In this document: positions 48,801-52,867 of the stretch, in pieces
Layout of the letters: every line of letters begins with the position of its first letter
Numbering within the stretch: position 1 is the stretch's first letter
DNA from: Trichobilharzia regenti
Lineage: Eukaryota; Platyhelminthes; Trematoda; Strigeidida; Schistosomatidae
Reading direction: 5' to 3'
Assembly (NCBI GenBank): GCA_944472135.2
Contig: OX235263.1
Coordinates: 30,061,379 to 30,125,378 of the forward strand
DNA length: 64,000 nucleotides
The notes under the pieces: model-generated
The model's database searches: none
The model's input: the letters and a program-made list of their open reading frames with translations, nothing else
What the model was told of the DNA's origin: nothing
Translations under genes and position numbers: made by a program

Positions 48801-49226
48801 CTGCTGGTTTTGAAGATGATGTTGTGGAAGAGGAGGAGGTGGTGGATGCGAAGAGAGATTCGAATACTTTTGATTCCCTGGAGTCATTGTTGTCGGTGCA
48901 GCACATGGATTATTAACAATTCGTGAAGAAGTTAACGGCATTTTGTTTAAAAGTGTTGGATCAGCATTTCCTGAATAAATAGTTGTTGTTGTAGTCGTGG
49001 TAGACGGCACAGACGTTGACGATGATTTCAACAGAAGATTTGAAGAACAATGAACGGATACAGAAGCTTGTAACCCTCCACCAGTTGGTGTAGCACACAC
49101 AGCAGCATGAAAGACAGGTTGTTCAGTAGTACTTTGTCCTACTGGATTTTGGCTATTGATATTGCGAGGGCTACGATGTGGACTATTTGGTATTGACAAA
49201 TCACTACTACCACCACCAGCAGAGTT
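6520..49226 (-). CDS. ASPP: ASPP-family protein (p53-binding/PP1-regulatory scaffold), eight exons seen, N terminus missing
   Basis: Eight exons with consistent phases join in the order 49226-48582, 44327-44216, 36213-35966, 33219-32933, 22128-20885, 15653-15424, 12975-12675 and 7261-6520. All have GT/AG borders. They give about 1,269 residues if one base is assumed missing in the last exon. Domain order matches vertebrate ASPP1/ASPP2: coiled coil, low-complexity linker, VRF PP1-docking motif followed by PLALLLD, ankyrin repeats, C-terminal SH3. Known members bind p53-family proteins and PP1 through the ankyrin-SH3 unit and act at junctions and in the nucleus; this role is inferred here from homology. 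The N-terminal RA/ubiquitin-like domain of ASPP was not found between 49227 and 64000, so upstream exons probably lie outside the window. Introns are up to 10.8 kb and full of retroelements. Family assignment is firm; total length and both ends are not. Confidence 0.9.
7590..7785 (+). repeat. Family D (Smalpha-like) element, degenerate
   Basis: The tRNA-like head is eroded (gtgattcagtgaattacgctttggtg). A hammerhead-like segment sits at 7711-7757, and the family D ending is CGGATTCTGCTGATAGCC, matching the GGATTCCACTGCTAGTC of other copies. Family D resembles the published schistosome Smalpha hammerhead-carrying SINE. The A and B boxes are no longer convincing. Confidence 0.6.
7711..7757 (+). 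ncRNA. Hammerhead ribozyme remnant (family D), core C3 to A
   Basis: Core ATGACGA at 7715-7721 (consensus CUGANGA), a stem II able to form GTGCC/GGTGC with wobbles, then GAAA at 7738-7741. The first core base, C3, is A, which should abolish cleavage because C3 pairs with G8 in the active fold. Confidence 0.55.
8811..8907. repeat. 50-bp tandem duplication
   Basis: Two adjacent units, 8811-8860 and 8861-8907, both begin TGATATGTA(C/T)CCATATAATA and end TTTGTTTGACAGTC. They differ by a few bases, including one T in a T/G run. It is not part of a recognised element. Confidence 0.85.
9245..9612 (+). repeat. Family C element with inverted tail at its left end
   Basis: Plus-orientation family C body: the conserved box GTCGCGCTATGTCGTGAATT (in part), tRNA-like region with TGACTTAATGG and GGTTCGAACCCC, hammerhead at 9498-9546, then the tail CTGATGTCAGCTCATGATG to AAATCCTCCATGCAATCAA. 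The left border (TTGATTGCATGGAGGATTT at about 9268-9286) is the inverse complement of that tail end, so the copy is bounded by an inverted repeat made from its own tail. Confidence 0.8.
9498..9546 (+). ncRNA. Hammerhead ribozyme (family C), core A9 to G
   Basis: Stem I GTACTG/CAGTAC is perfect. The core reads CTGAAGG instead of CTGAAGA, stem II carries the 3-nt CTG insertion (AGGCTGAC), GAAA is present, stem III is ACAG/CTGT and the site is GTC before CAGTAC. The A9 change is expected to impair cleavage. Confidence 0.75.
9960..10640 (+). pseudogene. Penelope-like element remnant: RT C terminus and GIY-YIG endonuclease
   Basis: The first frame (10019-10340) reads [40 protein letters not shown] and [20 protein letters not shown], a typical Penelope-like RT/linker region. 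At about 10300 the match shifts frame to [12 protein letters not shown], stop, [20 protein letters not shown] and [20 protein letters not shown], which is the GIY-YIG endonuclease. The catalytic Tyr of YIG is a TAA stop (10335-10337). Enzymes of this class combine RT with a GIY-YIG nuclease. The copy is 5'-truncated and dead. Confidence 0.85.
11653..11840 (+). repeat. SINE-A copy (tRNA-derived), complete head
   Basis: It begins GTGCGTCGGTGGCACAGTGG, with B box GGTTCGATCCCC near 11705. The body follows (ACCCGATATCCATGGTCGGC, ATACGGTGTGGAATCAAGC) and it ends in a T-rich tail. It lies in the last ASPP intron on the strand opposite to the gene. Confidence 0.88.
12305..12510 (-). repeat. Family D (Smalpha-like) element, degenerate
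   Basis: On the minus strand: tRNA-like head with CAAGAGGTCTAATGGATAGC, middle region, a hammerhead-like block, and the family ending ATTCTACTGTTAGTCGTCAT. The B box is eroded. It sits in the last ASPP intron, 165 bp from the ankyrin exon. Confidence 0.65.
12350..12396 (-). ncRNA. Hammerhead ribozyme remnant (family D)
   Basis: GACC/GGAC-like stem II and GAAA are recognisable, but the core reads TTAGTGA in place of CTGANGA, with several changes. It is inactive by inspection. Confidence 0.5.
12675..12975 (-). CDS. ASPP: ASPP exon: ankyrin repeats
   Basis: 301 bp, phase 0 in and phase 1 out; acceptor atttaaatag, donor TATACT|gtaagt. Residues run from [20 protein letters not shown] through [30 protein letters not shown] and [20 protein letters not shown] to ECEEYLY. 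The [10 protein letters not shown] and [12 protein letters not shown] hallmarks are nearly identical to human ASPP2, as is the terminal acidic/Cys stretch leading to the SH3. In ASPP2 these repeats contribute to p53 and PP1 binding. Confidence 0.97.
12976..15423 (-). other. ASPP intron between ankyrin exons
   Basis: 2.4 kb, mostly filled by the degraded plus-strand RTE copy A4 (13390-15300). The span 12976-13389 and the last 120 bases before the upstream exon contain no recognised feature beyond a short AAT repeat near 15362-15373. Confidence 0.7.
13390..15300 (+). mobile_element. RTE-A copy A4, old, with internal deletion of the endonuclease
   Basis: The 5' end (ccgaccgatagcttctacc near 13397) matches the A1/A3 start. 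At about 13830 the sequence passes directly from the A 5' region (GGGCTCTGCAGTCAC) into the RT ([32 protein letters not shown]), omitting about 1.9 kb that encodes the endonuclease. RT motifs survive: [12 protein letters not shown] at about 14015-14050 and [11 protein letters not shown] at about 14260. The 3' end near 15297 has the RTE-A tail (TTCTATGTTGAAACCAGAC). Many frameshifts. It lies opposite to ASPP. Confidence 0.85.
15424..15653 (-). CDS. ASPP: ASPP exon: PP1-docking motif and first ankyrin repeat
   Basis: 230 bp, completes G|CT (Ala), ends in phase 0; acceptor ctttactttag, donor TCTGAG|gtgagt. It encodes [20 protein letters not shown], then a Ser/Thr-rich segment, then [20 protein letters not shown] and LVKKAASE. 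The vertebrate equivalent is RVKFNPLALLLDSSLEGEFD. RVKF is the known PP1-binding RVxF motif of ASPP proteins; here the core Val-Arg-Phe is kept but the leading basic residue is Ser. The exon sits about 125 bp from the end of a degraded RTE copy (A4). Confidence 0.93.
16700..16940 (+). promoter_or_regulatory. Possible solo-LTR-like or promoter-like segment
   Basis: In order on plus: two CCAATCA boxes (16732 and 16809 region), a TATA-like ATATATATAAATACG near 16862-16876, and AATAAAACGA near 16890. Thirty to forty bases later comes a T/G-rich stretch. This is the layout of an LTR (promoter, then polyadenylation signal). No second copy or paired LTR is seen, and no termini were defined. Confidence 0.25.
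17395..17800 (+). mobile_element. RTE-A 3' fragment A5, degenerate
   Basis: It aligns with the end of RTE-A: tgttaactgatataggatt (the LADIGSG region), tcaatccattcaagtctttg, the cggttcaaaatcattgtcaatgg region (DMAQNRCQW), and the tail with tgcaaagttctacgttgaaa. Strongly diverged and 5'-truncated. Confidence 0.7.
17975..18355 (-). repeat. Family C element, head to tail, minus orientation
   Basis: Reading minus: head (TTGAATATCAATGAGATGC), conserved box (tgtgaagacaaatactcgcc, then ggtcgtgacc), tRNA-like part with TGGCTTAATGG and GGTTCGAAC-like B box, hammerhead, tail (GTCAGCTCATGATGAAAATC). The head extends 20 bases beyond what other copies show and runs into intron sequence. Confidence 0.82.
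18029..18081 (-). ncRNA. Hammerhead ribozyme remnant (family C)
   Basis: Stem I GTACTG/CAGTAC is intact. The core is TTGAAGA (C3 to T), stem II carries the CTG insertion, and GAAA has become GAGA. Inactive by inspection. Confidence 0.65.
19720..20130. repeat. Family C foldback: inverted tail, partial unit, second hammerhead and tail
   Basis: The left arm (19723-20005) is a minus-orientation unit: tail (CAAGTGTTGGTTTGTAGGG near 19713-19731), deleted hammerhead, B box, and head ending ctcatcgatattcaa. It joins directly to a plus-orientation hammerhead and tail (20022-20130). Both outer ends are tail sequence. The left arm has lost most of its hammerhead and the A-box half. Confidence 0.8.
20022..20074 (+). 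ncRNA. Hammerhead ribozyme (family C), core C3 to A
   Basis: Stem I GTACTG/CAGTAC is perfect, the core is ATGAAGA at 20028-20034, stem II carries the CTG insertion, GAAA is present, stem III ACAGC/GCTGT is lengthened and the site is GTC. Only the C3 base is wrong in the core. Confidence 0.75.
20885..22128 (-). CDS. ASPP: ASPP exon: long low-complexity linker
   Basis: 1,244 bp, completes AG|A (Arg), ends in phase 1; acceptor ...ggatag, donor TCTG|gtaagt. It gives about 415 residues, rich in Ser, Thr, Pro and Asn. Visible parts: [17 protein letters not shown] at the start; a more ordered stretch near residue 160 ([20 protein letters not shown], then [20 protein letters not shown]); an acidic Ser/Pro region ([11 protein letters not shown]); and a His6-Gln4 run ([10 protein letters not shown]). 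This corresponds to the long proline-rich linker of ASPP1/2, which is poorly conserved. No recognised domain is present. Confidence 0.85.
22852..23085 (+). repeat. SINE-B copy (tRNA-derived)
   Basis: tRNA-like head GAGCGGTGGTATAGCGGTTA with B box GGTTCGATCCCCGGCC near 22904. Body: CTCCTTTACCTCGCTAAGCC, AGTAATAAGACTGGTAAAG and the GAGGCTAGCAACTCCATCC region. Tail: GAAGCCCTATGTTCTACTGG. The tail matches the 3' end of RTE-B. Confidence 0.88.
23427..23615 (+). repeat. SINE-A copy (tRNA-derived)
   Basis: Complete head TGCGTCGGTGGCACAGTGG with B box GGTTCGAGCCCA near 23484, body (ACCTGATATCTATGGTTGGC, ATACGGTGTGGAATCAAGC), short A-rich end. Confidence 0.88.
24155..24740 (+). pseudogene. Penelope-like element remnant, second lineage (GIY-YIG region)
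   Basis: Pieces in shifting frames: [20 protein letters not shown] and [19 protein letters not shown] (24170-24285), then [20 protein letters not shown] and [31 protein letters not shown] (24310-24460). The latter is the GIY-YIG domain with an intact YIG and following Arg. The [12 protein letters not shown] and CNDC..KYIGQT signatures differ from the CSCGA..IGR type at 10 kb and 42.5 kb, so this is a separate lineage. Stops and frameshifts kill it. Confidence 0.75.
25690..26075. repeat. Family D (Smalpha-like) foldback
   Basis: The left arm (25700-25900) is in minus orientation: GACTGATTCTAGCAGTGAAA, hammerhead, B box (TTCGAACCCAGTAACCATA on plus) and A-box half (ccactaaatcacttcgg). After about 40 bases a plus-orientation 3' part follows (TGGATTCAACTGCTAGTAAC, then cgaaatgtcaacctggggcc, gacttcggtctaatcaatc). 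Both ends are therefore the family D 3' side. Confidence 0.7.
25729..25765 (-). ncRNA. Hammerhead ribozyme remnant (family D)
   Basis: Core CTGACGA is intact (25760-25754 on minus), but stem II is weakened (GTTC with GGAA) and GAAA reads GAAG. Probably inactive. Confidence 0.6.
26137..26166. repeat. (AT)n microsatellite
   Basis: About 15 uninterrupted AT units. Comparable tracts occur at 31058-31083, 52311-52330 and 54229-54246. Confidence 0.95.
26745..27005 (-). repeat. SINE-B copy, degenerate
   Basis: Minus orientation. Tail near 26790 (tatagggcctgaagctttt), body diverged (cacccacccaatcttctcc; gcttactaccgcttagtaaa), head with GGGGTTCCATACCCTG in place of the B box. An inserted GTGTGCG repeat lies at 26950-26962. 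Confidence 0.65.
27471..27513 (-). ncRNA. Hammerhead ribozyme (family D), core C3 to A
   Basis: On minus: core ATGACGA (27509-27503), stem II GTCC/GGAC with loop CAAATA, GAAA, stem III ACGCG/CGTAT region, then CTGGATTC. The core differs from consensus only at C3. Confidence 0.72.
27775..27820 (+). ncRNA. Hammerhead ribozyme (family D), core C3 to A
   Basis: Stem I ATCCAG/CTGGAT, core ATGACGA at 27780-27786, stem II GTCC/GGAC with loop CGAATA, GAAA at 27801-27804. Everything except C3 fits a type I hammerhead. Confidence 0.75.
27995..28235 (-). repeat. SINE-B copy with target-site duplication
   Basis: Minus orientation: tail (CATAGGGCTTCAAACTAGAT on plus), body (CTCTTTACCAGTCTTATTAC on plus), head with B box GGGGATCGAACTCC on plus near 28163-28176. 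The 9-bp direct repeat ACACAGCAT flanks it (27973-27981 and 28241-28249), supporting retrotransposition. Confidence 0.88.
29258..29500 (+). repeat. SINE-B copy
   Basis: Head GGGCGTTGGTGGCACAACGG with B box GGGGTTCAATCCTC near 29309, body ACTCCTTTACCTCGTTAAGC and AAGACTGGTAAAGAGAGAAG, tail GAAGCCTCCAGCCTGAAATT, diverged at the end. Confidence 0.85.
30330..30382 (-). ncRNA. Hammerhead ribozyme (family C), stem II weakened
   Basis: Core CTGAAGA and GAAA are intact. Stem I is GTACTG/CAGTAC and stem III ACAGC/GCTGT. The first stem II base is A instead of G, with the CTG insertion variant, so the stem next to the core is weakened. Confidence 0.75.
30636..30681 (+). ncRNA. Hammerhead ribozyme (family C), all core positions intact
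   Basis: Stem I GTGCTG/CAGTAC (one G-T wobble), core CTGAAGA (30642-30648), stem II GTCC/GGAC with loop CAAACTA, GAAA (30664-30667), self-complementary stem III ACAGCTGT, cleavage site GTC before CAGTAC. It fits a minimal type I hammerhead. Confidence 0.88.
32452..32675 (+). repeat. SINE-B copy
   Basis: Head GTGCGTCGGTGACACTTCAA (A box eroded) with B box GGTTCGATCCCCGGCC near 32506, body ACTCCTTTACCTCACTAACC, tail AAGCCTCATGTTCTACTGGG. It lies about 260 bp from the ASPP exon at 32933. Confidence 0.85.
32933..33219 (-). CDS. ASPP: ASPP exon: linker with DKKRWHDGL motif and Ser-rich stretch
   Basis: 287 bp, phase 0 in and phase 2 out, acceptor attattttag, donor AAATCTAG|gtaggt. It reads [28 protein letters not shown] and then a Ser/Ala-rich low-complexity region ending [12 protein letters not shown]. 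The first residues resemble the ASPP segment around DKRVNELRDRLWKKKAALQQ. No stop occurs in 95 codons and the phases fit both neighbours exactly. It contains no strong start codon, so it is easily missed by simple open-frame scans. Confidence 0.83.
33384..33652 (-). repeat. Family C element, 269 bp, flanked by an 11-bp target-site duplication
   Basis: Minus orientation. It starts GGTGTGAGGACAAATACTCG at 33652 and ends CATGATGAAATCC at about 33384. CTTTCTATTCA occurs on both sides (33373-33383 and 33653-33663). It contains the conserved box, tRNA-like part (TGGCTTAATGG, GGTTCGAACCC) and hammerhead. This copy defines the mobile unit best: no inverted arm, no extra head or tail. Confidence 0.9.
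33437..33485 (-). ncRNA. Hammerhead ribozyme (family C), core intact, stem I imperfect
   Basis: Core CTGAAGA (33479-33473), GAAA and GTC site are intact; stem II is the CTG-insertion form. Stem I pairs GTACTG with TACTAC, leaving a C-C mismatch and a wobble, and stem III is reduced to ACA/TGT. Confidence 0.78.
33696..33820. repeat. Two (AT)n microsatellites
   Basis: Tracts at about 33696-33718 and 33769-33820 (the latter about 26 units), separated by a short unique segment. They create spurious repetitive open frames (IYIYIY). Confidence 0.95.
34490..34580 (-). mobile_element. RTE-A-like 3' tail fragment
   Basis: Minus orientation: plus-strand GGGTTTCAACGTAGAACTTT and GCAGCAATTCGAGCTGCCAC correspond to the RTE-A 3' UTR (compare 1385-1450, 38240-38310). 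It directly abuts the SINE-A head at 34583. Confidence 0.6.
34583..34775 (+). repeat. SINE-A copy
   Basis: Head TGCGTTGGTGGTGCAGTGG, B box GGTTCGATCTCC near 34637, body ACCTGATATCTAATGGTCGG, ATACAGTGTGGAATCAAGTT, A-rich tail that runs into a family C tail. Confidence 0.87.
34785..35212 (+). repeat. Family C element with tail-to-head direct join
   Basis: It begins with a tail (AAATCCCTACAAACCAACAC) that flows straight into the head (aacaatgagatgctcactgg), then a complete plus unit with TGGCTTAATGG, GGTTCGAACCC, hammerhead 35067-35115, and a second tail (AAATCCCTACAAACCAATGC). The tail-head-unit-tail order indicates a tandem or circular template. Confidence 0.85.
35067..35115 (+). ncRNA. Hammerhead ribozyme (family C), core A6 to G
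   Basis: Core CTGGAGA at 35073-35079, with the CTG insertion in stem II, GAAA present, stem III ACA/TGT, GTC site, stem I weakened (GTACTG with TACTAC). Activity is doubtful because A6 is conserved. Confidence 0.7.
35966..36213 (-). CDS. ASPP: ASPP exon: end of coiled coil
   Basis: 248 bp. It completes the split Val codon (G|TA) and ends in phase 0. The acceptor is cttcttag at 36221-36214 and the donor is GAATTG|gtaagt. It encodes [20 protein letters not shown] and on through [18 protein letters not shown], continuing the heptad pattern of the previous exon and corresponding to ASPP2 LVEEIEQMNNLFQQKQREL. A Ser/Thr/Pro-rich stretch follows ([20 protein letters not shown]). It lies within an intron-rich span containing dinucleotide repeats on either side. 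Confidence 0.87.
36440..36840 (-). repeat. Family C element, degenerate
   Basis: Minus orientation from hammerhead remnant (plus TTTCATCCTAGTTTGGGAAT) through B box (GTTCGAACCCAGGATCTTC), A-box half (cattcagccactgggaccc), conserved box and head (caagttactagcgagcatc). A further tail-like piece (tttggtttgtaaggattag to gaaccattgaaaaccaagga) follows at 36740-36840. The core reads CCGATGA with other changes. Confidence 0.7.
37180..37690 (+). repeat. Repeat R (unclassified, likely non-LTR 5' region)
   Basis: Shares a long, diverged stretch with 55215-55680: ACCTGGTACGGC..., cacaaaagtgaaaggatgaa, tgggctccagaatctgaacg and aacacctgctttagactggg. A part also recurs at 43690-43930. No coding capacity is recognised. 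Its link to the RTE-A 5' end at 43.6 kb suggests an untranslated region of an RTE-type element. Confidence 0.6.
38236..38455 (-). mobile_element. RTE-A-like 3' UTR fragment A9
   Basis: Minus orientation, ending in a CAGA microsatellite (plus CTGTCTGTTTGTCTGTC at 38236). It matches A8 base for base over long runs (CACAAAGCAACAGAG, GAAATGCATAATAGAGACA, AAGTCACAGGGAGTGG). Only about 220 bp were inserted (strong 5' truncation). Confidence 0.78.
38756..40419 (+). mobile_element. RTE-type non-LTR retrotransposon, family B, copy B1, 5'-truncated, 15-bp target-site duplication
   Basis: ACATGCATAGTTCTG flanks it at 38741-38755 and 40420-40434. The coding part starts inside the [42 protein letters not shown], then (frame change near 39110) [40 protein letters not shown], (frame change) [18 protein letters not shown], and the C-terminal [35 protein letters not shown] at about 40140-40250. 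The 3' end is GAAGCCCTATGTTCCACTAG and a run of AAT units. Several frameshifts make it inactive. Confidence 0.92.
40626..40645. repeat. (GATA)n microsatellite
   Basis: Five tandem units. ATT repeats follow near 40705-40722. Confidence 0.9.
41572..41800. repeat. Family C foldback, short
   Basis: The left arm 41572-41655 is the inverted tail (CAAGTATTGGTTTGTAGGG to GAACCATTGGAAA). It joins the plus arm starting in the B box (GGTTCGAACTCTGG), hammerhead 41686-41734 and tail (GATGTCAGTTTATGATGAAA). The left arm has lost its hammerhead. Confidence 0.8.
41686..41734 (+). ncRNA. Hammerhead ribozyme (family C), core C3 to A
   Basis: Core ATGAAGA at 41692-41698, stem II GTC/GAC in the CTG-insertion form, GAAA present, stem III ACGGCTGT, GTC site; stem I partially mismatched (GTACTG with TAGGAC). 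Confidence 0.68.
42519..42905 (+). pseudogene. Penelope-like element remnant: GIY-YIG endonuclease
   Basis: Reads [39 protein letters not shown], stop, [20 protein letters not shown] and [20 protein letters not shown] to [16 protein letters not shown]. It belongs to the same lineage as the copy at 10 kb (CSCGA..IGRTxR..SxRxxEHxPxWL). YIG is FIG here and there is one in-frame stop at about 42636. The 5' part (RT) is absent. Confidence 0.82.
43560..43935 (+). repeat. Chimera: RTE-A 5' end followed by repeat R
   Basis: 43567-43695 matches the start of RTE-A (gtggtggtcgggcttgaat, gtcctaccatgtcaggaagg, ttgtttggatagcggttaaa). 43697-43930 then matches the second half of repeat R (tgggctccagtatccaatca, accacctgcttcggtctagg). 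It shows that the two repeats can form one element. Confidence 0.72.
44216..44327 (-). CDS. ASPP: ASPP exon: coiled-coil segment
   Basis: 112 bp, enters in phase 0 and leaves in phase 1. The acceptor is ...ataag at 44330-44328, with a poor pyrimidine tract; the donor is CTAG|gtgggt. The peptide runs from [20 protein letters not shown] through [17 protein letters not shown]. It matches the ASPP2 stretch around VRALKGQVEQKRLSNGKLVE, including the RG-Q-EQ-RLSN-L spacing. This short match is one of the strongest pieces of evidence for family identity. The 3' border at 44327 is the least certain splice site because the acceptor is weak. Confidence 0.85.
44790..44829 (-). mobile_element. RTE-B 3' tail fragment, minus orientation
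   Basis: Plus ATTATTATTATTCCTTTGGG then ttttgagtggaacat is the reverse complement of the RTE-B tail (atgttccact...aaggaataataat). It lies immediately left of the target-site duplication of RTE-B2. Confidence 0.6.
44841..48120 (+). mobile_element. RTE family B, copy B2, 5'-truncated, interrupted by RTE-A2, 11-bp target-site duplication
   Basis: AAGACTTTAAC flanks it (44830-44840 and 48121-48131). The left piece (44841-45077) encodes the RT middle: [60 protein letters not shown] (FADD changed to FADY). After the nested A2 the right piece (about 47278-48120) resumes with [18 protein letters not shown] coding, the FTYL/GSI region in broken frames, [17 protein letters not shown] and the RTE-B tail (CCTATGTTCCTCTAG, AAT units). 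Confidence 0.9.
45078..47276 (-). mobile_element. RTE family A, copy A2, 5'-truncated, nested in RTE-B2
   Basis: The 3' end has the CAGA microsatellite (plus CTGTCTGTCTGTCTGG at 45079-45094) and the 5' truncation point is at about 47276. One uninterrupted frame runs from the linker (about 47270) through the full RT to the natural C terminus [10 protein letters not shown] near 45261, including [15 protein letters not shown] where A1 and A3 have lost two bases. RT motifs [25 protein letters not shown] and [10 protein letters not shown] are intact. It has no endonuclease, so it cannot move on its own. At the 5' junction TATGCAATTGA is present twice in tandem. Confidence 0.92.
48582..49226 (-). 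CDS. ASPP: ASPP exon (first seen): Ser/Thr/Gln-rich region and start of coiled coil
   Basis: 645 bp, phase 0 at both ends. The acceptor is a T-run followed by AG at 49228-49227; the donor is AAG|gtaagc at 48582/48581. It encodes 215 residues. First comes a Gly/Ser start and [12 protein letters not shown], then a Thr run, a Pro stretch (PPPPPLPQ) and a run of nine Gln. From about residue 155 an amphipathic segment begins: [20 protein letters not shown] and on through [14 protein letters not shown]. It aligns with the LAELQEMASRQQQQIEAQQ start of the ASPP coiled coil. There is no good initiator Met, and the acceptor shows it is internal. Confidence 0.88.
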
Positions 49227-49789
49227 CTAAAAAAGTTATTCAGATACAGAATAACACGGGTAAAGATGTGAATAAATAAATACTAAATTTTTCTTTTCTT
49301 TTTCAAAAAGTCATATCTCAATTATCTGAAATTTTTTAAATGTCTCAAATTTATATCTGCAATTTTCATTAATACTGATCAATGAAAACATTCCTTCCTT
49401 TCTACGTAGAGAAATAAAAACTAATGGAATTTACAAAATAATTGCATTGATGCAAACTTCATTATGACGCTTGAAAATAAATAAATAAATACAAAATTCA
49501 AGTCTCAGCCAAAAGTGAACTGAATTTTCTAATGGATGTGCCAGAGAAATGAAAGTTAAATGAGTATAAAAGTTTCACTCATTATAGTAATATATATATA
49601 TACGATTTTTACAGTCAGCTGATAAAAAAATCAAGTAAGTAAATTAGATGCTAACAGAAATCCTGAATCTTTTTCACTTTTATTTACTGTTCGTAAATAG
49701 ACAAAACAGCTATTGTTCATATAACTTTGGCCCTTCTGGGTCACTGCCCTGAACATTGTCTCCACGGCAAAGTATTACAACAAACACAC

Positions 49790-50037
49790 AATTTTTTTTG
49801 GCTTCACGTTCTCAGTGGAACATAGGGCTTCAAGCTAGAGGCTTGAAGTTTCTGTAGCAGTCGTATTTATTTTATAGGATGAAGTTGCTAGCCTCATGCC
49901 CAACCTTTCCTCTTTGCCACCATTATTACTGGCTTAGCGAGGTTAAGGAGTGCGTCCTGTGGCCGGGGATCGAACCCCAGACCATGTGTGCATGGTCGGC
50001 GAGCGTCCTAACCGCTGTGCCACCACCGACGCACAAC
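49790..50037 (-). repeat. SINE-B copy
   Basis: Minus orientation: tail (plus GTGGAACATAGGGCTTCAAG), body (plus CTCTTTGCCACCATTATTAC, tggcttagcgaggttaagg), head with B box (plus GGGGATCGAACCCC) and A box (plus CCGCTGTGCCACC). Confidence 0.88.
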
Positions 50038-50525
50038 ACATATAATAGGCTCTCATAAGCTAATGTGTGAAATTTCATGTGATCACTGAGATGTATTGGC
50101 AAGAAACAGTTGTGCGTGACTAGAAATATAGGAGAAATATGTCAAACATAATAACTGATTGAGTCGCTAATAGGTGAAATATTCTGCAATAGGAATTTCT
50201 TACTAAATGATGTTAAATGATTTAATAGTAGTAGCAGTGATAGAACTAATGAACTGGTGACACTTCCTGATATGAAGACTTCTAACTCGTTTTCCAACTT
50301 AATCTTCCTTCAGCTAACATTGCTTATCCCAGAAGATAGTGACTTGGCATGAGTAACGCATATTCAGAACAACGCTGACGATCCCATGTATTGACTTAGT
50401 GTTTATTTACGGAACGACAATGCGTCAGTTTCTAAATAAGTAGGATGGAAAACGTATCCAGCCACATCACTTCCTATCCTTTAAACAGGAGTTGTTATGG
50501 AATAGACATGTAGTGTTGGCCTAAT

Positions 50526-50900
50526 TTAATAAGGATAAATTGAATGTCAGAGTGTTCAGAAACTTTGCATTTTAGCAGCGTCTTCACTCAATAGAACAAG
50601 ATTGTCTGACTATGCTAGATGTGAGAAATCTTTCGTACCAAATCAATTCGTGGGACGTCATATTCCTCTATAGTAACAACCACTGGTAAGTATATAGTAA
50701 ATCTAAATGCGATTCTTGGTGAAAACCACTGGTCGCTGCCACTATAGATAGCAATTTTCTGTAGGGCAAAATGAGTTTGAGTAAGATGTCGTGAATGGCA
50801 TAAAATAACGGGTCTTTCTTCTTCTGATGCTTTTCTGGTATGCTGCAAGGGCAGGTATCAGTTTGTTCTGATGGATCATTGTGTCAAAGTCTTAACATAA
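50526..50900 (-). mobile_element. RTE-A fragment A7, ancient
   Basis: Minus orientation, RT region: plus AGAGTGTTCAGAAACTTTGC and TTTTAGCAGCGTCTTCACTC align with the segment coding for [12 protein letters not shown] in A1. Downstream aactactgg-like pieces (aaccactggtcgctgcc) match the TSGVRQGCP region. Frame destroyed. Confidence 0.6.
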
Positions 50901-51689
50901 CTACAATTATTCAATACAGATGCCTGTTATACACAAATTATTAGGATAAAAGACTGGCCTATAAGTTCATATACTGCAGTCTCCTTCAAATTGCATGATT
51001 AAGACAATTATTACATCAATATGAGAATGCAATCAACTTACACTTCAGTATTCAGCTACACTTATACAGTTTTATCCTAAATGTTTGCTATACATGCTTT
51101 AAATTTATAGACAGGTCACAGGCCTAAAGTACTTCTCACCTTAGAATTGCTGATAAATGAAGTGAATAGTACTCATGAGTACTTTTTTCATAAGTTTCAC
51201 ATAAACTTGTTATAATTTGGCGAAGAATATAATTTAATAGTCACATGTCTAGTTAACAGTACTATTTTAAATACATAGGACACTGTATCACTATAATGTA
51301 CAGTAGGTAAATGTTGTACTTGAGTAGTATTATAACACGACTATACTATGTTTTAGTTTAATGAGTCTTCAGTATTGTTACTATTCTAAATATATTATGA
51401 TAGTAGCGAAGACAGGTTAGTGTTTGGAATCTGCCAACTTAAGTAAACTAGCGCGGGCGTAATGGCCGGTTATCCAGTACATGACATGTGTACAGTGTAA
51501 TACTTCACCCCCTCCTACTTTAGAGCTGAGGGACATAGTCACTGAGAGAGAGAGAGAGTGAAATATACTCAAAGATTAGTGGTTTCTGCTCTTAGGGGCT
51601 TTCGTTCGATTGTTCGTATCATCTAGAGAAATATAGTCAGTAATAAGGAGTGTTGTTAGGTGAGAAGGAAAAGTCAATTAACAGTGAAG

Positions 51690-52130
51690 TAGTGAAACCC
51701 CAACGACCACAGTGACTAGAACACGTGCTGAGTACATCAAACCATGTTAGCTGAAGTATGAATAGACTGTTAAAGATTTAGGTAGTGAGATCAAAATATG
51801 AAACCAATCCATGGAGTCCTTAACTGTTGGTTTGAGCCAGATAGGATGTTGTAGACTCCCCGAACAGTGTCGTCATTACTCTGAGAATCAATAGTTGTAG
51901 ACCAATGGTACCAAGATTCAAAATTATTATTAATGACAAAGATGTATTTGATGCTTGTCATCATTCAGATCATGAAACTCCTCGCTAACTCTCGTGGAGT
52001 TACTCCTTACTCCTTTTATATCTTCATCCACTTTAGTTTCATTATACTTATTTTTCCAACTTTTTTTTAAATGTGGTAACTTGAACTGGTGTACTTTTGT
52101 GAAAAATTTTAAGGTTGATAAGATAATCAG
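51690..52130 (+). mobile_element. RTE-A 3' fragment A6, ancient
   Basis: Plus orientation: gaaaccaatccatggagtcc and tgttggtttgagccagatag ([14 protein letters not shown]), ttgtagaccaatggtaccaa and attcaaaattattattaatg (DMAQNRCQW), and a tail with ggtaacttgaactggtgta. Strongly decayed. Confidence 0.6.
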
Positions 52131-52867
52131 TCAAAAGTTATAACCAAGTACAACTACTCCGTATTCCATTAAGTGCGAGCAAAGAATGAGACTAAGCGGT
52201 TAAGTTAATCACTTCTGCTTTATTTCATGTAAACAGACGCAACCAACTTATTTGGGGCTAGAAATCAACTATAGGGACACTTAGGTGACAACTCAAAAAG
52301 AGTAAGAAGGCTATATATATATATATATATCCACTGATTTCCGAAATTGTATACATCCCTCTTATTTTCACCAATATTCACTGTACCTTCTTACATTCAA
52401 TTTTAAAGTCGTTTAGGTTTGCTTGTATTTCTCTGTCAAGTGTTAGGGAGTGTACGAATCTAAATTGATATGCACATTCTGATAATATCAACGTTGATCT
52501 CCTTAACTTTTTTCTAATTAGGAAAAACCTACCTACCTACCTACCTTCGAAACATTAAAATATTTTAAATCAAGTCTTTTGAGGTTATTCAAGCGTTAAA
52601 GATATACACACTAGATTACTTTTTGTAATATAAACATGATTTAAAGAATGGTTTTAAACATTACTAAATAAAATAAAGTAACGTTCATCAAAAGGAATCT
52701 AGAGGCTTATTGTGATTACGAATAAATAAACAAATAAATAAATAAATCAGGGATTAACATTATGACTGCCACGAGAATCTTATTTTTAATAAGCAGACAA
52801 ATAACGATTCAATGTATCAATGTAATCATATCACTGATGTTAATAACCAAACAACCAATGTGTCAGT